The notes beneath the pieces were generated by a model. That model saw only the letters and a list, made by a program, of their open reading frames with translations. It had not been told where the DNA came from and searched no databases. A program made the position numbers and the translations under genes. From NCBI GenBank assembly GCA_964036275.1, contig OZ038433.1, forward strand, positions 558,001 through 622,000: 64,000 nt of DNA, given 5' to 3'. Shown here one piece after another: positions 34,109 to 50,619 of this stretch (position 1 is the stretch's first letter; each line of letters begins with the position of its first letter). Origin of the DNA: Litoditis marina. Lineage: Eukaryota; Nematoda; Chromadorea; Rhabditida; Rhabditidae.

Positions 34109-37100
34109 TGAGAGAGAGAGAAAGAGAGAGAGAGGGAGGGAGGGAAAGCGAAAGGGAGAGAGATGAAAGTAAAAAGTGTACCTGTAAGAACAGGTGGGCA
34201 CCTGGAACTCGTGAATGTAGTCATCTTGGCCACCCAGAGAGGCTGTCAATGAGTGGAAAACTCCGGTCAAGTCGCGATATATTGGCGAACGAGAACTCTT
34301 CTGGCGGGGTTCACTGGTCAATTTTGCCTGAAATAAATAACTGACTGGTTTTCACATAACTGCTACACAACAGAAGAAAAAAATGAAAATAATTATCGAA
34401 TAGAACATTGAACAAACGTTCAAGAACAGGTTGCCTGTAAACAAAACAATTTATAACTGTCAGCAAAGGTTGCCACATTCAAGACAAGATACTGTTATAC
34501 TGACTGTATTTTCAGATAAATACAAGCAGCCAATAGTGAGCCTCAATTACTTTACAGCCTTACACTTTACACGTTTAGTAAACTCGGAGACGTATGCTAA
34601 TGTGAGTATATCTCTACAGATGCTGTCAGCACAGATAGGGTGATCCCTAACTACATTGAAATAACGTCACAATATCAATTTAAGAACTGACGAAATTGCA
34701 ACAAACCGAATGATCGTGTGCAGATAGAACCAGATCGGGATCGCCCATTCGCTCCTGCAAGCACAAATTATGTTCAAAGAAGGACGATAATGTGGACCAA
34801 TCTCAACTATTCTGTCCTTTCCTTTGAACCGCAATTGAAATGTATTGCAGTTTAAAGGACCGAAGCGTTGGGATTTGTCCACATAATCGTCCTCCTTTAA
34901 CGCCCGCCAGACAAGAATAATTCCACCGACAGGCAGCGCCCTAATGCGAACGACAGTCAGATAGCGCTCCACGGAGATTTACGAAACCATTTCATGGATA
35001 CAACTTTTCCTAGTCCCTGGAGCTGATCAGAAGCATGTGAACTTCGGTTTTCGTGTCCTATCTTCTTGAATTAATTAAGGCAATACATCGACAATCGGCA
35101 AAGATATCATTTTCATTCAGCACTAGCGTGGTGAAGTGAACATGAACCGGCAACATCCGCCTTGATCATACCCCAGTCCCCAGTAAATCTGTAAGAACGG
35201 CTAGGAAAATCTGTCTTATTTTTGATGCAGAATCGTAAATTTATAAAATTTCAAATGTTTAGCTCAAAGATCAAACCACTTTTTCCCAAATAGGCGGACC
35301 TTTCTAGTGTATTCCAACCTCAATACCAACAATAGAACACTTTTTGAAAAACCTACCTTCAGCTGAGAGACTATGGGCAGTACAGGGACATGAGAGAGCA
35401 AAATATGTAGGTTAGAATTATTTCCAGTGAAAATCGGACGATTCTTGGGATTCGGCTCGAACAAATTCACCTAAAACACATTTTTGACAAGCTATAATAA
35501 TTATGGAAACTGCAATAGGAGTGAATCTGAATAGACAATTAACGCGAAATGCATAATTGATCAAAGGTTCAAAGGTGAAGCATTACGAACAGAAACAGTC
35601 TACATCTGCTGAACTTAATATTTGGGGGAATGATCGGTTACTGGTTATCATTCCTATTGAAACTATGTGATGAGCTTAACAATAACGAATATAACCAAAA
35701 TTTGTGTGGCACAAAACACGACGGAGTTATATCTCAATCTCTCCCAAATTCTAGAAACTAAGGACATGATTTCAAGCCAAAATAGGATCACATAAACTTC
35801 CTACCCACCTGAGAAAACATTAATCTGCTCCATTTTGCGGACTGGGAGAAGAAACTTTGAAAGGACTGCTCGAATCGCCGTTGTAAATGAGGAAGGACGG
35901 GTTCGCGTTCTCCTCCAACGTCGTTGTCACCAGACACAAAAACTATCTGAAAATTAGAAATTAAAAGGTGACGTCTATCTTTATTTCATCACGTAAGCTG
36001 GCTTAGGCTTTTATATTTGCGCTTTGTAAAGACCCAAACACTATGAAAACGGTTTTTGCTATCGCCCACAAAACCGATTTTTCAAACGAACTCGCTCAAA
36101 GTGTCACTTTGCACAACAAACAACTCAACAAACTAAAAACAAGTGTGATTGATGATCGAACTAAATCACAAAGAGAAATAGGTAATACGTAACACATTTC
36201 GAAAAATATAGTTCACATTATCACATTCGTATGCGTTTCACACTACCCAGAGCGCATTTGTTTCTAATTAAGGAACCAAAGAGCTGAACTCCCTTAAAAC
36301 ATTGAAATTAAAGTATAATTTTGTCGAAGAATGGAATGATGCTGAATACGAAAACCAAACAACTCATCTAACCTGCAATGTGTTCGTCAAAAATTTGGTT
36401 GACGTAAAACATTAAACTCACCGTGTCGAATACTTTATTCGAGTCCTTGTTCAACGAGAAGATGGTGCGAAATCTGTCGACCGTATCCTTGAACTGGTTT
36501 TCATCGGATTCGAGGCCCTCGTCGAATAAATCTCCCAGAAAGATGAGTGCATGCGGTTTGACCGAGTTCACTGCGCGACTGAATCCTTGCACCAGATACC
36601 TGAAAATATCCTCTAGTTTCAACAACTCTTTACCATACACCAGTAAGTTTTGACTATTTGACAATAAGGAGTCCGTTTTTGCATCGAAACACGTAAACAT
36701 TAATGATTTTGCATCAAAATTTGATAAATTTCTTCGTTTTTGGCGAAAAGTAGCCCGTTTTTCGGTGTTTTCTGACTATTCGGACAGCCTTACTGGGATA
36801 TGCTCTTTACGGGGAAACCCGTTTTTCGATGAGAAAGACTGGATTTTGCTTTCTCCAAAAAAAAGAGGACACAACACAAATTTGCAACACAAATGATCAC
36901 AATCACAATATAGATTACGAGGCCGTTTTGAACTATGCTATTATGCATGTAAAGCGCGGAATATTCCGCAGAAGCGAAGACAAGGAGAAAGTAAGATGAG
37001 CTCACCGATCTGAATCCCATCGAGATAACGGACTGATATACCAGGGATCATTATGATAGCCTATCAGTTGAGGATCGGCAACCAAGAGAAATCGTATTTC

Positions 37101-37410
37101 ATCAGGTTGTGATGGCACAGAAGACGAAGACCACCAGAGAGCGGTGAACTGATACGAGAGAAACTCGTTCCAGAGAACGGTCGTTACCAGAAAAACTGAA
37201 AAGGAACTAATTTCTTTTTTCTGCATTGAAAAAGTTCCAAATAAAAAACTACCACGGCGGGTGTGAAAGTATGATGGGGAAATTTTCCCGTGCAAGCCTA
37301 ATGGAGCTAATGGAGTAGTCATTCTTTACGTGAAGTACGTGAGATTATTATCGAAAAAATGTGAACTAACCGAGAAATAAACTCAAGTTGTTCATCCCGC
37401 ATCGTCTCAT
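33367..37410 (-). CDS. MPPE1: PGAP5/MPPE1-type metallophosphoesterase, eight exons
   Basis: Exons: 37410-37371, 37195-37006, 36599-36422, 35946-35809, 35470-35357, 34754-34692, 34327-34182 and 33589-33367; phases close exactly to 363 residues plus stop. The N-terminus is a signal-anchor helix (NNLSLFLVFLVTTVLW). Calcineurin-like metallophosphoesterase motifs follow in order: VADPQLIGY, FLGDLFDEG, VSGDNDVGGE, LLSHVPVL and LVLSAHDHSVCC. A C-terminal membrane helix (FIIYGFSMLMYLTLIVVLAS) ends in a basic tail. Family knowledge: PGAP5 acts at ER exit sites, removing ethanolamine-phosphate from the second mannose of GPI anchors, which allows cargo exit. Human PGAP5 has GNHD and GHTH at two metal-binding motifs; here they read GDND and AHDH, so this may belong to a separate invertebrate subfamily. 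The 34692 donor is GTCAGT. A foldback MITE lies in the intron directly 5' of exon 34754-34692. Confidence 0.85.
34058..34140. repeat. (GA)n microsatellite
   Basis: About 35 GA units with a few interruptions, in an intron of the metallophosphoesterase gene, 40 bases from the exon 34327-34182 donor. Confidence 0.95.
34773..34900. repeat. Foldback MITE, GGACGATTATGTGGACC family
   Basis: TTCAAAGAAGGACGATAATG at the left is mirrored by ACATAATCGTCCTCCTTTAA. The copy ends 19 bases from the acceptor of the metallophosphoesterase exon that encodes the AHDH motif. Confidence 0.8.
36641..36795. repeat. MITE, CCAGTAAG...CTTACTGG family
   Basis: ACACCAGTAAGTTTTGACTA at the left is mirrored by TGACTATTCGGACAGCCTTACTGG. 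The interior has GGAGTCCGTTTTTGCATCG and GGCGAAAAGTAGCCCGTTTT. Further copies: 43476-43640, 44094-44263, and partial ones near 23110, 25950, 32390, 44870 and 45310. Confidence 0.7.
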
Positions 37411-41390
<3,980 letters not shown>

Positions 41391-42786
41391 ATCTCTTATC
41401 ACAATCACAAACAACGCAGATGCTTCCAAGATTTTCTATGTGAATTGTAGTCATTGTTGATTTGTTATCTTCTCTTCTCATAATTTCTTTTCTCCTCTCA
41501 TATCAGTCAGTCAGCCCAATATCCTTAACTTTCTAGGGAGAAGGAAGACTTGTCGCTACTGTTACTGCTAGGGTTTGTCAAATATTCTCTCTCCGTTAAG
41601 TGCTTCCTACTCTAGTTTCTTTGTGAATTGTTTTCTTGTCTCTCGGCACTTTTTTCTTTTAACAAATGCACGGTCGGTTTTGCTAGCATCCGGGCCACCT
41701 TTAAATAGTCAATTCGGTGTTGTAAGTGTGCTATGTCTGTTGTGGACTTTAATTAGGAAGACGGGCTTGGTACCCGATTCTCACGACTTCTGGAGCTTTC
41801 TCAATTGAGTCACCGTTCTGAGCCGGAATTCGTGGGCGGGGCTAGTCCTTGTTGTTCATTGTCATGTGTTTATGATGTTTTGCTTCGCTAGATGTCGATT
41901 ATTGGAGTAAGCTATATACTTAACGTATACTCGATCATCAACTCTTGTTATGAGAAGTAATATGTATCTGGCAACAGTGCATTTAGCTATTCCAGCCAGT
42001 GTTTATATTTATTCTCAAGTAGTAGGCATTGTCATGTGAATACTCTCCTCCGGCCTTATTGGTTGTTTCCCTGTCGAGCGGCGGCTAGTATACATCTGGT
42101 TTCTTGACTTTATATCTCTAGTTTCCAATGTTTCATACGTTGTCCACTCTATTTTAATCCAAGCCCTGTTTCCCTCCACCATTTTATGTTCATTTAAATT
42201 TGTTCGCTGTAAATGTTGACGATGGTACATGCAGTGGCTCAATAATAACCTCTCATGGAAGTGTTGTGTTACTTAATTATCGAGTTTCAAGTACTCACCA
42301 TATTACCTTCTGCTCGTGTCCTGCTACCGTGCCGGTGGCGTTGTTTTCGGGAAAATAGGTGCGTTACACCGGGTATTCATATCTTTTTCTTCAACTGGGC
42401 TAGGGGGAACCCATAAGTTTTCTAATCTTTCCGGTCTCATTGGGTAATACCTCTAGGGGTGGCCTATAACATTTCGCTTTTGTGTATAGGGGGTGTAATG
42501 TTCAACTGTTCAAATTCCCAAACCGACATACACTATTCCACCTAAGCTCGGGAATCTTAGTGAACATTCGGATGCTAGCTTTTTCGTTTCATCTGTCCAA
42601 ATTTGATCTGAAAATCAAATTTGAGTCATTTGAACCGTAGCTAGAGTGTTTTCTGGTATTCAGCCGACGTCTGAATAGAAAGCTACTGACCTTGTCTTAC
42701 AAATCTGGCCTCTACTATAGATTCCATTTTCAGTAGAAGTTGTTTTTGATAGTTGATCCAAGCAAAGACAATCATGCATTATTCAG
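41391..42786. other. Intergenic region between let-60 and NOP9
   Basis: No supported gene. It contains a repeat block at about 42410-42560 (GGCCTATAACATTTCGCTTT, CCAAACCGACATACAC) that recurs inside the NOP9 gene at about 48478-48630. The last bases, CATTATTCAG, form a splice-acceptor-like site 6 bases before the NOP9 ATG. Confidence 0.5.
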
Positions 42787-42792
42787 TGAAGG

Positions 42793-45700
42793 ATGACTCG
42801 AAAGAGAAAGAATGTGGAAGAGAGTGCCACTCCTTCAAGTACGGGAGGATACCAGCCCGCCTCAACTACATACCGACCGGCCGAAAGAACATTCCCGAAG
42901 AAGGGGAAGGACGACGACTTCAACGCTGATCATTTCAATAAGGTTGGTAGATTTTGTCTTCAACGGGCCAATTCCACAAGTAACCCGGTAATTCGTTATC
43001 CCTATCAGGTAACCCTTTTCACAATGAATTGAGGGAAATCCGGGGTTACCGTTAACCAGGTAACCCGGTTAATGATTTACCTGATAGGGTTAACGAAATA
43101 GCGGGTCCAATAAAGGATTCGCCTCTTTAACGTCAACAAGGACACATTAGTAAATGATTTTCTGTTTTTTTTGCTGCTTGACGTGAGTTCATTCAATGTC
43201 TGTATGTGATAATCGCCCGGAGAAGTGCCGAATTATTATAGCCTGTGGTTCTGCAGAATATTTTCTTCAATTAAATTATCTCAAAAAAGCTCGGAAAAAA
43301 AACGTGTATCGTTCCATAACTTTTTCGGCTGCTCAGGTTTTGTCCGGAAGAACCATATCATTTTATAGGTTGGTTAGTTATGTAGAATATTTATTCATTG
43401 TATTGAGGTGTTTGACATATCATGGTATGGTGGGCCAAATAAATGTCAGTTACATTATCACAAGATGCATTTGCCAGTAAGGTCTGACTGAGCGGCGAAA
43501 AGTAGTCCGTTTCCAGATGTCAACACGCGAAAATTTATGATTTTTCATCAAAGGTAGATCGATTTTCTTCATTTTGCGAAAAAGTAGTTCGTTTTTCGAA
43601 CTTTTTTGACTATCCGGACAAGTTTACTGGTGTATATAAATATGGCACCAATCAGATCTTTTTCGATACTACTTCTATGTTGAATTTCAATTATTCGGTA
43701 ATTTTTGCAGCAATATGGCTACGTTGGTGGTGGAGGTGCGACGGAAGTTTTGGAAAGTGCTCTAACAGAGCCAACTGTCCAGAAAGAAACACCGTTCCCC
43801 ACAGAAATAGTCAACTATTTGAGAAATATCAACACCCTCAAGGAGACGGAGGGAACACTAGGTACGTTTATTTTTGCAAATGGAATTCTGGTCTATGGTT
43901 GATTTGCAATTTCATGAGATATTCATATTTATCATTCAATTTTCTGTGTTTCAGAGGACATGGTTTATGAGAAGTGCGTAGAAGAATGCGCAGGCGAGGA
44001 AGCGACTCTTCTCTCTTTCAGAGAGTCATGTATTGCGGTCGAAAATGTTTTCGGTACGTTTGTTCAACATTACATTGCTCCACACATACACGCATACACC
44101 AGCAAGGTTGTCCGAATAGTCAGAAAAATTCGCAAAACGGACTACTTTTCAGCCGAAAAAATGAAAATCGGTCTACTTTTGATGAAAAATCCTGAATTTT
44201 CACATATTTACATCTGAAAACGGATTACTTTTCGTCGCTTAGTCGGACCTTACTGGTGTATGGCTCCACATGTGGGAAACAGGATAATGTCAAATCATTT
44301 GTGATAGTTTAGAGATGTTAAGAACAATATTGTAGATGTACTGTAGATGTGTTATATTTTGGCTTGTATTCTTCATTCATGCGAAACAGCCTTTTGGCAG
44401 TACGCAGTTTTGTTATTCGCGGAGCGAATGTTTGAGAGAACACAAACCCAAGTGTAAGGTCATCTGACGCTCTTACGGTTCAGCAAGCCCATAAAGTCAA
44501 CTGGTGCGATTGTGTAGTAATTCGAATTCTAAAATTAGCGTATTTGATCGATCGTTGTATTATCATTTTTCATTGTTTGTCTGTTGCAGGCAGTTGTGCG
44601 TTGGGTGCGGCCTCGTTTCTGTGTGGCCTCGGTCGACTGAAGCACAAACGGCTTCTCGATCTGCTGTTCGCTGGCTGCGCAGCCCGCACCATCGAACGAC
44701 TCGTATACACTATGCATCCGATCAGCACGAATCCACAGATCGAGGTACGTTTTAGTCTGCGTCTCTCTCTCCTTATCTTTCTCTCTCTCTCTCTCTCTCT
44801 CTCTCCCCCCCCCCCCTAACTTGGACAGCAGTCACACATTAGTGATTGTGCTTCGAAAGACATTCTGTTTCTCGATGAAGAGAATGGGAAATTGTCCCGT
44901 TGTTGTCAAAAACGGAGCCCGTTTCGGGAAGTGTTTTGGCTATTCGGACAACTTCACTGGAGTATGACATCAGTTTAGTAATCCTGGCCAAGCAGATGAG
45001 AAGATGCCGTTTCCAGATTCTGTCCAAGTTCGTCGACCTCCTTTGTGACCAGTGGTCCGAGGCCGTCTGCTCCCAGCCGTCTGCCTATCTCCTACGATGT
45101 CTAGCCAGAGTCACTTGTGGACTGCCAGCAAAACCAAAGCAGGTTGGTTGAAATATCATGTTTTCACTCATAGGATGAGTTTCGTTTCGACATTCAACCA
45201 GTTTGAGAAAGTTGGAAGAACATTGCTCTTTCGCTCTTTCCTTTATTTCATCTCTGTCAGCGTAAAAATAAAACTTCCCAATCAAGAATCTGTTGGTATT
45301 CGATATACATGAAGCCATCTCCAGAAAACTTGGCCACTTTTACGCCGAAATCGAGATGATTTGTCTATTTTGATGCAAAATCATTAGTTTCCACATTTTT
45401 GAAGTAGATTTCGTCGAATAGTCGGACCTTATTAGTGAGTATCTATGTTTCAGGAGGGCCGAGCCCCAGTGCCGACAGTGAAGGCCTCATTCTCCAGTCC
45501 AGCCATGCAGACGGAACTACGGAGACTATTCGATCGATTGGCCGATTTGGCGGTAGATCCGGTCACCACGGGAGGTGCGGTCCATTTTCTTCATTCTCTC
45601 TCACGTGTAATAGGTGTGATATTCTAATACTCATCAGAAAGATCTGGGGAAGCTGTTAAAAATGAATAAAACTGTGAGGAACTTGTCCATATCCAGGAGC

Positions 45701-48700
45701 GAGAACACCTTTTTGAATTTCGCCATTAGCTCCGATTGCTAAACTCTGTCCCTTTTTTCGTACGAACCAATATGTTTCAGTGCTTCTCGACAATTCCACC
45801 TGTTCTTTGGTGGTGCAGGACATCTTGGAGGCGGACAGTGTGGCGCATGCTGGAAAGGCGTCTGCCTTCGTCAATCGAGCAGTGACAGCCGCCCAGAATA
45901 AGTGTAAGTTACACACATTTTTGTTCTTGAACATATATAGATGACTTTTGATTTGTACTTTCTTGTTTCGCTCCTTAAAGTAGGACGATTATGTGGACCA
46001 ATATGTGGACGCATCAGTCCTTTAAACTGCAATTGAAAAATGTATTTCAGTTTAAAGAACCGAAGCATTGGGATTGTTCCACATACTCGTTCGTCCTTCG
46101 TTTCTTGGTTCCCGGGCTTTCTGTCGCGAAGTGACTTGCATTGCTCTTCATTGTTATTCTATGGTTGAACTGTTCGAGTTTTTTTGTGCGTTCAGTAGTT
46201 GTATAACATGCGTCATTGTTTCCAGTGGATCCTATTCTCTCGTCTTGGAATGGTCGAGAAAGTTCACGTGTGTGGGAATGTGCTGTGAGCACGTGTGCAG
46301 AGACGGCTAGGCGAGCCATTTGGGAACTCGGCATGGCCGAGAAGGTAGTCATCACTTATGGGGGACCGCGAGTTGTGCGCGTGAAACATTTTCAGAGGGG
46401 GGGGGGGGTTCATAGAGGGTAGAGGCCCGCCAGTGTCGAATGATTTCAAATTATTAGGATTCTTTGTTAATTTCAGTGGATTTCTCCTAAGATTGTTTTT
46501 GAAAGAGGTAGCGAAGACAAGAAGTTTGTTAAACTGGGTAAAAGGACCGCTACGGGTCCACAATATAAATATGCCACTATTCTAAAAAAAGGAGAACCCA
46601 TTCTTGATTGTATGTTAGAAATCGGTATTTTTTCGATGGCGAAAATTGAGCCTTTATCGAATTTGTGTTGCCTTCCGGATAGTATTGAAAGTATCTCAGA
46701 ACTAGTTGACGTAGGATTCTCAAAGCATTTGCAGATGATGAACTCAAATTCTTGTGACACGCGTGCTCGTTTTCTTAGCGAAGCAATACAATGTAAACTC
46801 ATAAAGTTTGAGTAATGTTTATCGAAAAGCGGGTGCTTTTCTAAGAATAGTTAGGTGTCAGTAAAACATTATGTCGGGAGTTCTGAGTGTATTGTTCCAT
46901 TCAGGTACACGACATTGCCTTCCACCCATCTGCCAATTTTCCGTTCCAACGCCTCATTGCCAGCATATACGCAGAAGACTTGGTGAGTCTCAGAAATGTT
47001 TCCTTTTTCTAGTAGCGAACTTCGCGGTTTAGTTGAACTATGATAACATAAATAGTTTGGTTAGCTGCAATACGGGTCAACCATTTCGTAGTTGAAAACT
47101 TACACACAAAATTTACACACAAAATGCAGCCTGGAACAGTTTTGGTCGCCTTATTTTTGAGTTTTCGGTTGATTAACGAATGTTATGTAAGCTATTGTGT
47201 GAGATGATGTAATGTTGACAGGCGACCGAAGTATGTGAGAAGGTGAACCCTTTGATAGCGGACCTGATCAAAGGTCAAAGAACGGGAATCGTGATCGCCC
47301 TCATCAAGTGCACCGGACGGCATGAAAAATTACAAGAGGCGCTCATCAAACTGCTGCGTGCCCATTTCAACGCTAATAAGGTGAGTATATCGATGATTTC
47401 TATTTGTATTACATGAAATATGTGGATGGCGAAGAATCATATTAAAAAATTCTAAATCTGTTGGAAATTTTTCATTCTTTGGTCACTATAAGGTAAATCA
47501 TGCAATTCCAGGTTTCGACTAAAGAACACTTTTTGTTCAACGTGCTCTCCCTGAATACCTGTGATGTTTCCAACTTCGATGTTGAAACGTCCACATATTT
47601 GGTGGGTTGTAGATTCTCTTGGTCACGATTTCATTTGTTACTCAGTTTTAGTCAGAGTTTTTGCATGGTCAAGTGAAGAATTAGTGTAGGAATTAGGAAT
47701 TTACGATTTGTTACTTGCTTTTCTAGTAGTAGTTTGACTTTGTTGGTCAGTGTCAGCAAAGGTCTGTCCATATTAGTGGGATCTTTGAGCTATCATTTTG
47801 TTGCAGAATTAAGCTTCAGCCCCTGTTTCATATAGACTTGAGATACAGATATTCAGTGTTTCCAGTGTTCACTGTTCTTTCGAAATTTTATTTTTATTAA
47901 AGGGCAGTTTGATGTTGGACGCTCTGTTCTCTCTATCCAAGATCAAAACTCTGTCAGCCGGTATATCTGCTTTGACCCAGTCACAGATTTTAGCCATGGT
48001 GGGTTTTTCTCGGTATACATTTTCTATTCTCACTTCAAGGGGAATCTGATAACCAGCACTTCAACATACCCTTTTTTGGGAACCAGGATATTTTTTTCGT
48101 CCAACTGACCAAATTTCTTGGACGATACGTATTACCACATAAGAGTTGCATTCTGAAGGAACCATATAAGTTTTTTGTTGCAGTCGAAACACAAAATTGC
48201 CGCTCACGTGATTCAGTCGGCTCTGAAAAGTCCAACTATGGAGGAGGAGTGCAAACGGCATATTTTGGCTGGCTTTGAGGTAACTATTGCTAGCTGATAC
48301 GTCTTAGTATTCTTACGTACTTTACGAGTCGCTTATTCTGAGTTGTAGTTGTATAATTAGAATATTATTTTGTTTGTTTTTTTCACATAGAACAAAGAAA
48401 GAGATCGGAACATGACTATAAACTTCCACGATAATTTTCATACATAGGTGTGATTGATCTTTTAAGTTGCCTTTAACTGGGTTAGGTGGGATCCATAACC
48501 TTTCCAATATTTCTGGGTTTTTTCGATACCTACCTAGGAGGAACCTATAACGTTTCGCTTTTTCTGTGGAGGGGATGTTTAACTCGTTAAACCCTCAAAC
48601 CGGCCCTCTCCCACCTATGCTTTCATATAGCATTCATATTTGTTTTTGCAGGATCGTTGGGAGGAACTGATAGCGAACCCAATCGGCAGTCATACTTTTG

Positions 48701-49479
48701 ATGCGATATGGGACTCGCCACTCATGGATGTGAACAAGAAGCTTACTCTGATGAAATCTTTCGTGCCAATTAGGGTTAGTGTTTTTGTGCGTTCACTTTT
48801 TTATCCTCATTCACAGACAAACGTGACACATCCTTGAAATTGTTCAGCTATGGTAATACTTTGAGATCGTTTTTCTCTGCGCCCTATGAGTAGCTGAGGT
48901 TGGCATAGTTCGAAAATTTTGTCCAATGAATATGAAACCCACAAATATGGTCAAAGTCAATCATGAGGGATGTTTGATTTTGTTGCCAGCCTCTCTGTTG
49001 TATTCTATTGCGCAATGTCATTTCTCCCGGAACTGGCCCCTCGCGAGAGTCTCGTCTTGTTTACACGACAAAAGTCGCCCAACCAACACGTTTTCTCATC
49101 CCACCGTCGGTTTTGCCACAAAAAGAGTGCACTGGTTTGATGTATGAAGCAGTGTCATATCACAATTTATACTCCTCTGTTATATGGGTAACAGCTAGTT
49201 TCAACATTCAAGTAATAGTAAAATTGTGCGTTTTTTTAAACGGGTGAAATACATAAATAGTCATGTTTGAGAGCGAAGTGCTACTGTTCAATTGTCATGT
49301 GTTTGTGCCCTTTCCGCTCAGAATATAATCGACTTCTTTCACAGAATGACCACAAGTGTTGGCGATTCGCAATGCTCCGATGCGACATGATGTTGTTCCG
49401 AAAGGACAAGAAGAAATGGGTGGAGAAACAGAAGAAGTGGAAAACATTTGAGAAGGGAAGCAAAACGAACAAGAAATAG
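42793..49479 (+). CDS. NOP9: NOP9, pumilio-repeat nucleolar protein, 15 exons
   Basis: Exons: 42793-42942, 43711-43861, 43955-44053, 44590-44744, 45017-45142, 45454-45574, 45781-45903, 46226-46344, 46905-46982, 47222-47380, 47512-47601, 47903-47998, 48184-48279, 48652-48774 and 49345-49479. Phases close to 606 residues, near the usual 600-700 of the family. The N-terminus is basic (MTRKRKN) and the C-terminus is Lys-rich. Pumilio-like helical repeats are recognisable, e.g. HPSANFPFQRLIAS, KHKIAAHVIQSAL and NPIGSHTFDAIWDSP, in the NOP9 arrangement. Family knowledge: NOP9 binds 20S pre-rRNA near the site-D region in the nucleolus and restrains premature cleavage during 18S maturation. The start follows a CATTATTCAG acceptor by 6 bases. 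Introns hold several MITEs and a (CT)n tract. The individual repeat boundaries are not assigned. Confidence 0.9.
42975..43098. repeat. MITE with CCCTATCAGGTAA-type ends
   Basis: ATTCGTTATCCCTATCAGGTAACCC at the left is mirrored by GGTTAA(T)...ACCTGATAGGGTTAACGA at the right, in NOP9 intron 1. The window's first 16 bases, TCGTTAACCCTATCAG, are an exact copy of this end, so a second copy is cut by the window edge. Confidence 0.65.
43476..43640. repeat. MITE, CCAGTAAG...CTTACTGG family
   Basis: CCAGTAAGGTCTGACTGAGC at the left, TATCCGGACAAGTTTACTGG at the right and GCGAAAAGTAGTCCGTTT inside, in NOP9 intron 1. Confidence 0.7.
44094..44263. repeat. MITE, CCAGTAAG...CTTACTGG family
   Basis: CATACACCAGCAAGGTTGTC at the left is mirrored by AGTCGGACCTTACTGGTGTA at the right, in NOP9 intron 3. 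The outer ACACCAG/CTGGTGT ends are the most complete of the copies seen. Confidence 0.75.
44763..44817. repeat. (CT)n followed by a C homopolymer
   Basis: About 18 CT units then about 12 C residues in NOP9 intron 4, 20 bases downstream of the exon 4 donor. Confidence 0.95.
45975..46099. repeat. Foldback MITE, GGACGATTATGTGGACC family
   Basis: TTAAAGTAGGACGATTATGT at the left, CACATACTCGTTCGTCCTT at the right, inner arms GTCCTTTAAACTGCAATTG against CAGTTTAAAGAACC. It lies in NOP9 intron 7. Confidence 0.8.
48478..48630. repeat. Repeat shared with 42410-42560
   Basis: TATAACGTTTCGCTTTTTCT and CTCAAACCGGCCCTCTCCCA parallel blocks in the let-60/NOP9 intergenic copy. It ends about 20 bases before the exon 14 acceptor of NOP9. 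Confidence 0.6.
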
Positions 49480-50619
49480 ATTCTGGGAAGTTCCGCTGGA
49501 AATAGAAGCCTAGTTCGTTTATTGTTATTGATTGTTTCGTTTTTATCATTGCTGCCTCGATAGGATGTTATTTTCTAAATACACTGTCATCTATTTCTGC
49601 TTCCACTCGATACATTCAGTATTCACAATGAACAAGTGTCATGTGCAAGTGGTTGCGTGACCCTTGTCAAACTTCAGTTTGTCAAGTGATGTACTCGTTG
49701 AATTTTGGTGTGTTTGAATAAGTTACGTATTGTTTGCCTAGATTTTATGCTAAAAAAGCTAATTATGTTGCTAGCCTGGTTATTCATTTTGTTGTTGTTT
49801 TGAATGCCTCTTGTTTTGTTGGTTCGTTTATTGATTTGTTGATAAAAGTTGTTCATTGGTTGAGTAAAAGAATAATTTCATGAATTATAAACGCATGAAT
49901 GATGTAAGAGTGAAAATATTTGTGTACGCAAAAACCTATACCCGGCTAACTATACAGAGGATTGTTACAAGTGTTGACGCTGTATCGTGTATCAGCTTAA
50001 CGATAGACATGTAGACGGTTGGTTTTTGCGATCTGATAATTTTGTAGTTTGATCCCAGCGTGGTGATGGTATATTGCTCGATGATTCTGCTGTGTGGGCG
50101 AATCAAACTAAAATATTTTGGTACCTCCTATACAGAAAGAATGAGAAGGAATGAATGAAGAATGAGATGCACAGTATATACATATGCATAACAATTCTGT
50201 CTTAGTTCTTTCATACACACATTAGTTTATATAAATTATATTTCGGAAGGGTTGAAACGAGACACCTTGGCCTCGTATACTGTGTTTGTAGTTTGTTCGC
50301 TGTGTTTTTTAGCGGACTTTTGCAGTGTATGTTGTGTGAGGGGCTCGAACTACAACTCAGCTTTGGTCACACCCTATATCGAGGAATTAAGATCACTCTG
50401 AGTATCTCTGATCATTTGCATAGTAGTGAAACGGAAAGCGTTTCACCACCACTTTTGTAGGTCAGGAGTCCACATAGGTTTGATTGTAAGTATGTCAGAG
50501 TGTCCCACGCTTGTTTTCTGCGTTTCCACGGATTTTGATTGTGTTGAGGAAGAATTGAGTCAGAGAGATTAGGCGGGAACCTGTCCTGTGTTTACCCCGA
50601 GCTCTACGTGCAATGCAAA
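49480..50619. other. Intergenic region between NOP9 and the ankyrin gene
   Basis: No supported gene. A hairpin of the TTTGTAGTTTGATC family sits at 50046-50110 (TTTGTAGTTTGATCCCAGCG against GCGAATCAAACT). The rest is AT-rich sequence with no recognised feature. I did not find a clear AATAAA for NOP9. Confidence 0.5.

Noticed and set aside
41537..41610. Possible alternative last exon of let-60 (acceptor TTCTAG then GGAGAAGGAAGACTTG)
   Set aside because: It yields no CAAX box and ends in an arbitrary tail, whereas the exon at 41331-41390 gives a standard Ras C-terminus.
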